Positions 1-5,431 of a stretch of 6,793 nt of DNA are shown in pieces. The position numbers were made by a program, and so were the translations under genes. Each line of letters opens with the position of its first letter. The stretch's first letter is position 1. Source of the stretch: Syntrophaceae bacterium UBA4810 (GTDB lineage: Bacteria > Desulfobacterota > Syntrophia > Syntrophales > Smithellaceae); assembly GCA_002402545.1 (NCBI GenBank), contig DHGA01000033.1:25649-32441 (forward strand). Reading direction: 5' to 3'. Under the pieces are notes generated by a model. The model saw only the letters and a program-made list of their open reading frames with translations. It made no database searches and was not told the DNA's origin.

Positions 1-112
1 TAGGAGCTGGTGCAACGGGAGCGGGGGCCACTTGAACCGGAGCTGGCGCCACTGGTTTAGGAACAGGGGCTGGAGCTACAGGTCTGGACCTAACAACAGG
101 GGGTGCGCTTGT
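1..112 (-). repeat. Pro/Ala linker 2, a diverged copy of linker 1, cut by the window edge
   Basis: After the beta domain the protein resumes with VVRSRPVAPAPVPKPVAPAP, which lines up with VVKPRPVAPAPKPVAPAP in linker 1. At DNA level 49-94 matches 496-535, sharing ccactggttta, the gctacaggtct core and a final taac; the left copy is 6 nt (Val-Pro) longer. The repeat implies duplication of linker sequence around the beta domain. What follows residue 625 is outside the window. Confidence 0.75.
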
Positions 113-1876
113 TCTTTCTCCGCTAAAAGTGCCTAGCAACTTCTCTGCTCCGTCTGAAAGCTCAACACTTCCGGACATTTTATTACCATCAACCGTGCCC
201 GTATAAACACTTGCTACCCCGCCCAGCGAAAATCTGATTACAAATTTTTTCCCTTCAACGCTTCCTCTTACTGATGATTCTCCAAACAGACCCTTATAAT
301 CACCGGTTAATCTATTACCATCCTGCTTCAAGTTAAAATCAGGGTTACCCGGACCCCGCGGCGTGATAACGGTCACTCCCCAGCGCCCAGTCATATCTAC
401 ATCCTCAGTATACGGTCTGGGAGCCGGGGCCGGAGCAACTGGAGCCGGGGCCGGGGCCGGGGCTGGAGCAACTGCAATTGGAGCGGGAGCGGGAGCCACT
501 GGTTTAGGAGCTGGCGCTACAGGTCTAGGCTTAACGACGGGAGCTGTACTTTTTACGGGCGCCGCAACAGGTTTTGTGGGCTTAACAGCCGGCTTGGCTT
601 CGGCAACAGGTTTCTTTGTTTCTGCCATTAGATCTTCTTCTTCCAAAGCGGGCGGCGGATTAAAACCTTGTGCCGGGAATGGATAAATCAATTTACCTGT
701 GGCTAATTCCCACGGCCAGATAATTTTTACGCTTCCACTTTGCCATTGAAACAGCTTGGGATAAATTGCCGCCTGATACGTTACACCCAGCGATCTGTAA
801 AAACTAATTGTGTCCCCTAGAGGAGTTTCATATTTTGTCGACGCCAGAGTGCTTATCAAAACTTCTTTTTCCAAAGAACCTGCTTTTTTGATGGCGTCAG
901 CAACAATCATTATATTTGAATAAGCTAAAGGACCAAAGTAAGTCGCGGGCGTCTCTTTGAATTCATTATTGAAAGCATCAATGTATTCGAGGCATGGCTT
1001 ATTTCTTTCTTTCATGGATTCATGCCAGTAGCCGTAAAACATAACTCCTTCGGCGCCTATTTGTTTACCAAAATCAGCGGGCCATGTTACCACCGATTTA
1101 CCCAGGAAAATGGGTGGCGCGAATCCATAATTTTTAGCAGCTTCCAACATCGGTGCGGCATCTTTTTCCGAACCATCCCAAATAAAAATATGCGGCGCAA
1201 ATTTTACGGCGTTCTTCAATAACGCGGGGAAATCAGCGGCGTCTTTGTAAACTTCTCCCCTCAACGGATTTAAATAGGCTTTCGCCACGGGAATGCTCGC
1301 GTTATAAATATCAGAGCCGAAAGGGTCTTCTCGATAAGCGACAAATATTACCTTTCTCTTAACATGAGGGTATTTTTGTTCAATTTCTCTCCATATCTTT
1401 TCATAATGAGGGCCTAGCTCATAATCCCATGCGTGCATATGAAAAAACCAGTTCTGCCCTTCTAATGCCTCGTCTACCTTAGCTGAAGAAGCGCCGGTCC
1501 AGACTGTTATTTTTTGATATCTTTTTAACAAAGGCACTATTTCCATGGTTATCGCGTTGCCTATACCGCCGACTATTACATCAACCTTGTTCGTATTAAC
1601 TAATTTTTCTATAGCGGCGGCGGCTTTATCCGGCATTCCTTCATCATCAACCAAAACCAGTTCCACCTGTCTGCCCAATAAACCACCGGCGGCATTAATC
1701 TGCTTTACGGCAAGCTGCATTGATCTGGATGCGTCTTTTCCGGTAATGTCAGCTAAGGGCAAAACAGCGCCTATTTTAATGGTCTCGGCGGCAATTGCCT
1801 TATTTTCTATGGAAAAAGAAAAAATGAGGCTGATTGCAAGTACCGCTGATATCAAAAACATATTTTTTTTCATCAT
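1..1876 (-). CDS. Exported ABC-type substrate-binding protein (branched-chain amino-acid receptor family) with C-terminal Pro/Ala linkers and a beta-rich domain; 3' end outside window
   Basis: An uninterrupted frame of 625 codons is open to the left edge. The start is the first of two adjacent ATGs, 7 nt after GGGAGGG. Residues 1-30 form a Sec signal peptide (MMKKN, a hydrophobic core, then cleavage near AIAA/E) with no lipobox Cys, so a soluble periplasmic protein is expected. Residues 31 to about 405 read as a type I periplasmic-binding fold of the LivJ/LivK class (Peripla_BP_6): IKIGAVLPL, INAAGGLLGRQVELVLVDDEG at about 60-80, VIVGG, and an end such as LFQWQSGS...IWPWELATGK. Such receptors deliver a small solute, often an amino acid, to an ABC permease, but I cannot name the ligand. 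They normally stop here. This one continues with a Pro/Ala/Val/Lys linker (about 418-494), a compact glycine-rich beta domain (495-588) and a second Pro/Ala linker (589 onward). No permease or ATPase gene is visible; they could lie to the left. Family confidence is high; the role of the C-terminal extension is unknown. Confidence 0.9.
   Translation of the reverse strand, partial: MMKKNMFLISAVLAISLIFSFSIENKAIAAETIKIGAVLPLADITGKDASRSMQLAVKQINAAGGLLGRQVELVLVDDEGMPDKAAAAIEKLVNTNKVDVIVGGIGNAITMEIVPLLKRYQKITVWTGASSAKVDEALEGQNWFFHMHAWDYELGPHYEKIWREIEQKYPHVKRKVIFVAYREDPFGSDIYNASIPVAKAYLNPLRGEVYKDAADFPALLKNAVKFAPHIFIWDGSEKDAAPMLEAAKNYGFAPPIFLGKSVVTWPADFGKQIGAEGVMFYGYWHESMKERNKPCLEYIDAFNNEFKETPATYFGPLAYSNIMIVADAIKKAGSLEKEVLISTLASTKYETPLGDTISFYRSLGVTYQAAIYPKLFQWQSGSVKIIWPWELATGKLIYPFPAQGFNPPPALEEEDLMAETKKPVAEAKPAVKPTKPVAAPVKSTAPVVKPRPVAPAPKPVAPAPAPIAVAPAPAPAPAPVAPAPAPRPYTEDVDMTGRWGVTVITPRGPGNPDFNLKQDGNRLTGDYKGLFGESSVRGSVEGKKFVIRFSLGGVASVYTGTVDGNKMSGSVELSDGAEKLLGTFSGERTSAPPVVRSRPVAPAPVPKPVAPAPVQVAPAPVAPAP
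113..394 (-). other. Beta-rich C-terminal domain of the substrate-binding protein (residues about 495-588)
   Basis: The segment starts at MTGRWGVTVITPRG and ends at LLGTFSGER. It alternates short hydrophobic strands with Gly/Asp turns: NLKQDGNRLTGDYKG, SSVRGSVEGKKFVIRF, SVYTGTVDGNKMSGSVEL. The pattern GxW...LxQDGxxLTG...GxVxGxxxxF...YTGTVDGxxMSG...GTFxG is one I recall from small secreted antiparallel-beta modules found alone or attached to exported enzymes such as amidohydrolases. That recollection is not backed by a search. About 94 residues would suit a small beta barrel of lipocalin- or avidin-like size. It has no Cys and no obvious catalytic set, so a binding or structural role is more likely than an enzymatic one. 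Confidence 0.6.
395..625 (-). repeat. Low-complexity Pro/Ala linker 1 (residues about 418-494)
   Basis: The coding strand repeats GCT CCN, GTT GCN and CCG GCC units, giving KPVAEAKPAVKP at first and then PVAPAP and APAPAP runs with scattered Lys/Arg. The most regular DNA is at 421-480, a chain of gggccg and gagcgg units. Such linkers are extended and flexible; in periplasmic proteins (as in the middle of TonB) they let a distal domain reach away from the first one. The repeat DNA is prone to slippage, so length may differ between strains. In another frame it produces an artefactual Gly/Ala-rich open frame on the plus strand. Confidence 0.8.
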
Positions 1877-1883
1877 TAATAAA

Positions 1884-1890
1884 CCCTCCC
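1884..1890 (-). promoter_or_regulatory. Ribosome binding site of the substrate-binding protein gene
   Basis: GGGAGGG on the minus strand lies 7 nt before the first of two consecutive ATG codons. This is a strong purine-rich Shine-Dalgarno at good spacing and supports the start at 1876. Initiation at the second ATG (1873) would also be possible. Confidence 0.75.
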
Positions 1891-1931
1891 AAAAATTTTA
1901 ATAGACGCGATTAAGAAACATATCAATTACT

Positions 1932-1950
1932 TGCAGCAGTTAGCGCTGCA
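1932..1950 (-). promoter_or_regulatory. Small hairpin in the leader of the receptor gene
   Basis: TGCAGC and GCTGCA form a perfect 6-bp stem around a 7-nt loop, about 55 nt before the start codon. On the transcribed (minus) strand no U-tract follows, so it is not a terminator. It could be a leader RNA element or a DNA operator half-pair; the function is unknown. Confidence 0.35.
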
Positions 1951-2094
1951 TAAAATATTAATCTTTTTTTATACCTACATTTTTCTGGATATTTGTTGAC
2001 TTGCTTGTCGAAAGCGGTGAGCTTAGCCTCATTGTGATAGAGTGAGCGTATAAATGAAACATTTAAGCACTTCCTCACCGAAATTAGAATTATC

Positions 2095-2115
2095 GTAAAT
2101 TTATCTTCAATTTAC
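2095..2115. repeat. Inverted repeat at the predicted transcription start of the receptor gene (candidate operator)
   Basis: GTAAATT and AATTTAC are perfect 7-bp arms around a 7-nt spacer (21 bp in all). They begin where transcription from the candidate promoter at 2150-2122 should start, a usual repressor position. A direct repeat ACAGGAA at 2114-2120 and 2128-2134 (14-bp period) overlaps the -10 region. The DNA is AT-rich, so chance is a real alternative. Confidence 0.35.
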
Positions 2116-2121
2116 AGGAAT

Positions 2122-2150
2122 TTATTAACAGGAAACACTAATTATGTCAA
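2122..2150 (-). promoter_or_regulatory. Candidate sigma-70-type promoter for the substrate-binding protein gene
   Basis: On the minus strand TTGACA (2150-2145, a perfect -35) is followed after 17 bp by TAATAA (2127-2122). The -10 is poor, but TGT directly before it gives an extended -10. It lies just beyond the terminator of the upstream gene, which fits independent transcription of the receptor gene. Confidence 0.45.
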
Positions 2151-2158
2151 GAGATATG

Positions 2159-2229
2159 AAAAAAAACCGAGGCGTCAGTTACTAAAAGATCAAAATGTTT
2201 TCTGAAAACAAAAGACGCTTGAAAGCCTC
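2159..2229 (-). terminator. Rho-independent terminator of the PAS-GGDEF-EAL gene
   Basis: Reading the minus strand, GAGGC (2229-2225), a 6-nt interruption and GCGTC (2218-2214) can pair with GACGCCTC (2176-2169); then come GG and eight T residues (2166-2159). The outer stem therefore has a bulge. Inside the loop lies the 15-bp palindrome TGTTTTCTGAAAACA (2196-2210), which can form its own hairpin. It begins about 34 nt after the stop codon at 2263. The position and T-run support termination; the branched shape is unusual. Confidence 0.65.
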
Positions 2230-2262
2230 TGTTTGTTGTTTTATTAATTTTCAAGTTGGCAG

Positions 2263-5187
2263 TCAAGTATCATGCCCGCCCAAAAGCTTTGCAAATATCT
2301 CCGGCGCAACGGGCTTGCTGAAGTAAAACCCCTGCATCTCATCACAGGACTGCTCACGCAAAAATTCCATTTGTTCCTTTGTTTCCACGCCTTCGGCAAC
2401 AACGGACAGACTCAAAGTTTTACCCATTTTAATAATCGCTTGAGTAATCGCCTTGTCTTCTGAATCTTTGGGAATATTGCGGATAAAGGAGCGGTCTATC
2501 TTCAGCGTGTCCACGGGGAAATATCTCATTTGTGAAAGGGAAGAGTAGCCGGTGCCGAAATCGTCAATGGCGAGGCGCACGCCCAAATTTTTTATCTTAA
2601 CTAATGTAGTTATTACTCTTTCAGGATTATACATCACCATGCTTTCGGTGATTTCCAGCTCCAGCAGATTCGGCGCCATGCCGGAACTTTTAAGCACCTT
2701 TCTGATATCGGCAAGCAAGTATTCATCCAAAAGCTGACGCAATGACAAGTTTACCGCCATGCACACGGGCGGAAGAGCCTGTTTCTGCCAGGCGACATTT
2801 TGGGCGCAGGCTGTTTCCATAACCCACCGGCCAATGGGGACAATCAGACCTGTTTGTTCGGCTACCGGAATAAATTGTGTGGGCGTTATTGGGCCCAAAA
2901 CCGGGCTGTCCCAACGCAGCAGCGCCTCCACCCCGGTAATGAGCCCGGTTTTGAAATCCACCTTAGCCTGGTAAACAAGCTTTAACTCGTTTCTTTCCAG
3001 GGCAAAACGCAAGTTATTTTCAATGGATAACCTTTCTACGGCGTGCGACTTATTATAAGAGGAGTAGAACTTAAAAGTGTTTTTGCCCTCTTCCTTAGCA
3101 AAATACATGGCGTTATCGGCATTTTTCATCAGCGTTTGCTCATCCTGGCCATCGCTGGGAAATACGCTGATGCCGACGCTTACGGTAACTCGACACTCTT
3201 CAGATAAAATAGTTATGGGAGTCATAACCGCGGAAAGAATTTTTTTAGCCACCGCTTCGAGTTGATTTGAATTCTTCACTTCCTCAATCAGGATAACAAA
3301 CTCGTCTCCTCCCAGGCGGGCGACGACATCAGCCGACCGCAGGGTTTGCTTCAAACGCGACGCGACAACCTGCAACAGAAGATCGCCGGCATCATGCCCC
3401 AGCGTATCATTGATAATCTTAAAACGGTCCAAATCCATAAATAAAACGGCAATTTGCTTCTGATAACGCTTTGCCGTCTGAATGGAGTGGTTCAGCAGAT
3501 GGCTGAACATCATGCGGTTGGGTAAGCCTGTCAGTGAGTCGTGAGAGGCCATGTATTGAATTTTTTCTTCGGCCAGTTTGTTCTCGGTGATATCGCGAGC
3601 CACTGCCTGGAAACCGGAAGGCTCGCCATTTTCAAAAAGCAGCTGCGTATTTTGCCCGATCCATTTTTCTTGGCCGTCTTTCCGAACGATGGGAAATTCC
3701 TGATACGTATTTGGAATGCGACTTTTATATTGGCCCGTCAGCAGCTTCATGACTTCTTCATACTTGTCCTGGCGGATCAACGCCCGGTAGTGCTTGCCGA
3801 TAAACTCCTCCTCCGAGTATCCCGTAATGCGCAGCATCGCCTGATTTGCGAAGGTGAAGCGTCCGTTGACATCAGTCCGGAAAATAATATCGCTGGCGTT
3901 TTCCACAAATGTCCTATACCGCTCCTCACTCTCCCGTATCGCCTCCTCCGCCTGTTTGCGCTCGGTGATATCGCGGGTGACTCCCCTAAACCCGACTGGA
4001 TTGCCTGATGGATCTTTTATTAACGATACCGATGCTTCACCGAATCTTATAGCGCCGTCTTTTCTTATAATCTGCCAATCGAATCTTTCAGCTGGCGTTC
4101 CTGTTCTGTAAACTTCATTAAATGTTTGGAAGATTTTTTTTGCGTTCTCTTTATCTGCATATTGCCTAATGCTCATGCCCATCAATTCCTCTTGGGGATA
4201 CCCAAAGATTCGGCACATGGAATTATTAAAAAAGGTGAATTTACCGGCAATATCTGCTTCGTAATAGCCATCTTCAATGTTTTCCAGAATGGTCCGATAT
4301 TTTTCCTCGGACTGTTGCAGGGATTCTTCCATTAGTTTTTTGTCGGTGATATCGCGAGCCACTGCCTGGAAACCGGAAGGCTCGCCATTTTCAAAAAGCA
4401 GCTGCGTATTTTGCCCAATCCATTTTTCACGCCCGTCTTTCGTGACAATGGGAAATTCGTGATACGTATTTTGAATTCGACGCTGATATTGGCCCACCAG
4501 CACCTTCATGGCTTCCTCATACTTATCCGGACGGATCAATTTCCTGTAATGCATTCCGATAAACTCTGTCTCCGAGTATCCCGAAATATGCAGCATCGCC
4601 GGGTTAGCAAAAGTGAAGTGTCCGGTGGCGTCTGTCTGGAAAACGACGTCGCTGGCGTTTTCCACGAATGCCCGATACCGCTCCTCGCTGCTCCGCAGCG
4701 CCCCCTCTGCCTGCTTGCGCTCGGTAACATCGCGTGTGATTCCTCTGAATCCTATCGGCTTGCCCAATGAATCCCTTTTTAAGGAAGCAGAAACTTCGAC
4801 CTGTCTTTTCGTCCCGTTTTTTCTTATAATCTCGTAATCAAATATAGAACCTGCTTTCCCTGTTTTGTAGATTTCATTAAATGCGGCAAACGCTTTCTTT
4901 GCGTTTTCCTTATCCGCATACCGCCGGTTATCCGTGCCCATTAATTCTTCTTTAGGATAACCATGGATCTCACACAGGGAGTCATTGAAAAAGGTTAAAC
5001 GTCCGGCAAGATCAATTTCAAAATAGCCGTCTTTGATGGTTTCGATGATAGTTCGATATTTCTCTTCGCTCTGACGCAGCGCTTCGATCGTAGCATCCCT
5101 TTGAGGCGCCAACCGCTTGGAAATGGTTTTTTTGTTCGGTTTTGCTGCTGATTTATGTTTAACGGACGTTTTCGATTTAATCGCCAT
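2263..5187 (-). CDS. Soluble four-PAS diguanylate cyclase/phosphodiesterase (PAS-PAS-PAS-PAS-GGDEF-EAL), 974 aa
   Basis: A cytoplasmic signalling protein that should make and/or break cyclic-di-GMP according to signals read by its PAS domains. A Lys-rich head (residues 1-30, no membrane segment or signal peptide) precedes four PAS/PAC domains at about 37-160, 163-281, 290-413 and 416-534. The GGDEF domain (about 545-705) has SLTGLPNR at 551-558, FMDLDRFK at 583-590 and an intact GGDEF at 626-630. An RxxD inhibitory site (R617, D620) lies exactly five residues before it. The EAL domain (about 720-970) has E754-A-L-L-R-W, N813 in VNLS, E845/E848 in LEITES, DDFGTGYSSL at 875-884, K896-I-D898, E932 in AEGVET and Q952-G. 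All expected catalytic residues appear present, so both activities are plausible; the net direction cannot be read from sequence. I see no haem or flavin signature that I trust in the PAS domains. The ATG is supported by AAGGA 12 nt upstream or AAGGGG 2 nt upstream, neither ideally spaced. A terminator follows. Confidence 0.95.
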   Translation of the reverse strand: MAIKSKTSVKHKSAAKPNKKTISKRLAPQRDATIEALRQSEEKYRTIIETIKDGYFEIDLAGRLTFFNDSLCEIHGYPKEELMGTDNRRYADKENAKKAFAAFNEIYKTGKAGSIFDYEIIRKNGTKRQVEVSASLKRDSLGKPIGFRGITRDVTERKQAEGALRSSEERYRAFVENASDVVFQTDATGHFTFANPAMLHISGYSETEFIGMHYRKLIRPDKYEEAMKVLVGQYQRRIQNTYHEFPIVTKDGREKWIGQNTQLLFENGEPSGFQAVARDITDKKLMEESLQQSEEKYRTILENIEDGYYEADIAGKFTFFNNSMCRIFGYPQEELMGMSIRQYADKENAKKIFQTFNEVYRTGTPAERFDWQIIRKDGAIRFGEASVSLIKDPSGNPVGFRGVTRDITERKQAEEAIRESEERYRTFVENASDIIFRTDVNGRFTFANQAMLRITGYSEEEFIGKHYRALIRQDKYEEVMKLLTGQYKSRIPNTYQEFPIVRKDGQEKWIGQNTQLLFENGEPSGFQAVARDITENKLAEEKIQYMASHDSLTGLPNRMMFSHLLNHSIQTAKRYQKQIAVLFMDLDRFKIINDTLGHDAGDLLLQVVASRLKQTLRSADVVARLGGDEFVILIEEVKNSNQLEAVAKKILSAVMTPITILSEECRVTVSVGISVFPSDGQDEQTLMKNADNAMYFAKEEGKNTFKFYSSYNKSHAVERLSIENNLRFALERNELKLVYQAKVDFKTGLITGVEALLRWDSPVLGPITPTQFIPVAEQTGLIVPIGRWVMETACAQNVAWQKQALPPVCMAVNLSLRQLLDEYLLADIRKVLKSSGMAPNLLELEITESMVMYNPERVITTLVKIKNLGVRLAIDDFGTGYSSLSQMRYFPVDTLKIDRSFIRNIPKDSEDKAITQAIIKMGKTLSLSVVAEGVETKEQMEFLREQSCDEMQGFYFSKPVAPEIFAKLLGGHDT
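3584..3657 (-). repeat. 74-bp exact repeat, copy in PAS4
   Basis: Identical base for base to 4343-4416, 759 bp away, running from tcggtga to ttgccc on the plus strand. It encodes the last beta strands of the PAS/PAC domain (GQNTQLLFENGEPSGFQAVA and RDIT). Flanking bases differ at once on both sides (c/g before, g/a after), although protein identity continues a few residues further. Confidence 0.95.
4343..4416 (-). repeat. 74-bp exact repeat, copy in PAS2
   Basis: Partner of 3584-3657 in the equivalent part of PAS2. The absence of any silent difference over 74 bp, inside modules that differ at 22-37 % of residues overall, points to recent gene conversion or to very strong constraint on this stretch. 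Confidence 0.95.
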
Positions 5188-5291
5188 AGCCCCTTAATAT
5201 CCTTGGCGTTTCCTGATAAAAAATATTCTATTTGCTTCGACTAATACTAAAATTAATTTTTATGCAGTATTATAATGTAAACATGTATATA

Positions 5292-5320
5292 TTGATACTA
5301 TTCTTTTTTCGGATTATAAA
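5292..5320 (+). promoter_or_regulatory. Candidate sigma-70-type promoter for mobB
   Basis: TTGATA (5292-5297) and TATAAA (5315-5320) are separated by exactly 17 bp, each one base from consensus. Transcription would start near 5327, leaving a leader of about 105 nt before the mobB ATG. The region 5188-5431 is divergent and very AT-rich. A TATAAT also occurs on both strands around 5269-5276, but without a -35 partner, and I could not place a convincing promoter for the minus-strand PAS gene. Confidence 0.55.
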
Positions 5321-5431
5321 TCTTTACTGGAAAGTGGTCAACAAATCACTTATATGCTATGCATTGAATCAAAGCGAATCTTCACATCCGGTGAGAGTAA
5401 TTTTAAACATAACTTAGAATATTCATAAATC

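Larger units (their letters stand above)
1877..2262. other. 386-bp intergenic region: leader of the receptor gene plus terminator of the PAS-GGDEF-EAL gene
   Basis: AT-rich DNA with no credible gene on either strand. On the minus strand, in order of transcription, it holds the terminator of the upstream gene (2229-2159), a candidate promoter (2150-2122), a dyad at the predicted start of transcription (2115-2095), a small hairpin (1950-1932) and the Shine-Dalgarno. A further inverted pair, CGGTGAG at 2015-2021 and CTCACCG at 2074-2080, is too widely spaced to interpret. If the promoter is right, the receptor mRNA has a leader of about 240 nt. I recognise no known riboswitch class in it. Confidence 0.6.
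3562..5079 (-). repeat. Tandem duplication of a two-PAS module within the GGDEF-EAL gene
   Basis: Residues 37-289 (PAS1+PAS2) and 290-542 (PAS3+PAS4) align with a constant offset of 253 residues and no gap. Counting by hand, residues 41-160 match 294-413 at 76 of 120 positions, and residues 161-280 match 414-533 at 94 of 120. PAS1 is plainly less like PAS2, so the duplicated unit is the pair, not the single domain. Each PAC end carries a version of RDITE, visible on the plus strand as tcggtgatatcgcg-like sequence at about 3584, 3962, 4343 and 4722. Confidence 0.9.

Noticed and set aside
363..686. Gly/Ala-rich open frame on the plus strand resembling a repetitive surface protein
   Set aside because: It is the opposite-strand reading of the Pro/Ala linker of the receptor gene; the codon pattern and the intact minus-strand frame explain it fully.
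1545..1901. Open frame of 118 codons on the plus strand
   Set aside because: Antisense to the signal peptide and first lobe of the substrate-binding protein; it has no recognisable family and extends into that gene's Shine-Dalgarno region.
1932..1968. Hairpin followed by a T-run on the plus strand as a terminator
   Set aside because: No plus-strand gene lies upstream to be terminated, and the T-run is about 14 nt away from the stem.
2015..2080. CGGTGAG/CTCACCG inverted pair and a TGTGA half-site as a CRP-like operator
   Set aside because: The arms are 52 nt apart and the TGTGA has no matching TCACA partner at the right spacing.
2054..2098. Mini-ORF of 14 codons (ATG AAA CAT ...) on the plus strand in the intergenic region
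   Set aside because: No Shine-Dalgarno, no promoter found, and too short to support.
3584..4735. Four regularly spaced tcggtgatatcgcg-like elements, at first sight like an interspersed repeat
   Set aside because: They are the coding sequence for RDITE at the end of each PAS/PAC domain, spaced by domain length (about 380 bp).
3541..4770. Several long plus-strand frames opposite the PAS domains
   Set aside because: They are similar to each other only because the PAS modules are duplicated; the minus-strand frame has clear PAS, GGDEF and EAL motifs.
5232..5417. Hydrophobic 61-codon frame before mobB, a possible small membrane protein
   Set aside because: It starts with TTG, has no ribosome binding site at any internal ATG, overlaps the likely mobB promoter, and its hydrophobicity follows from AT-rich DNA.
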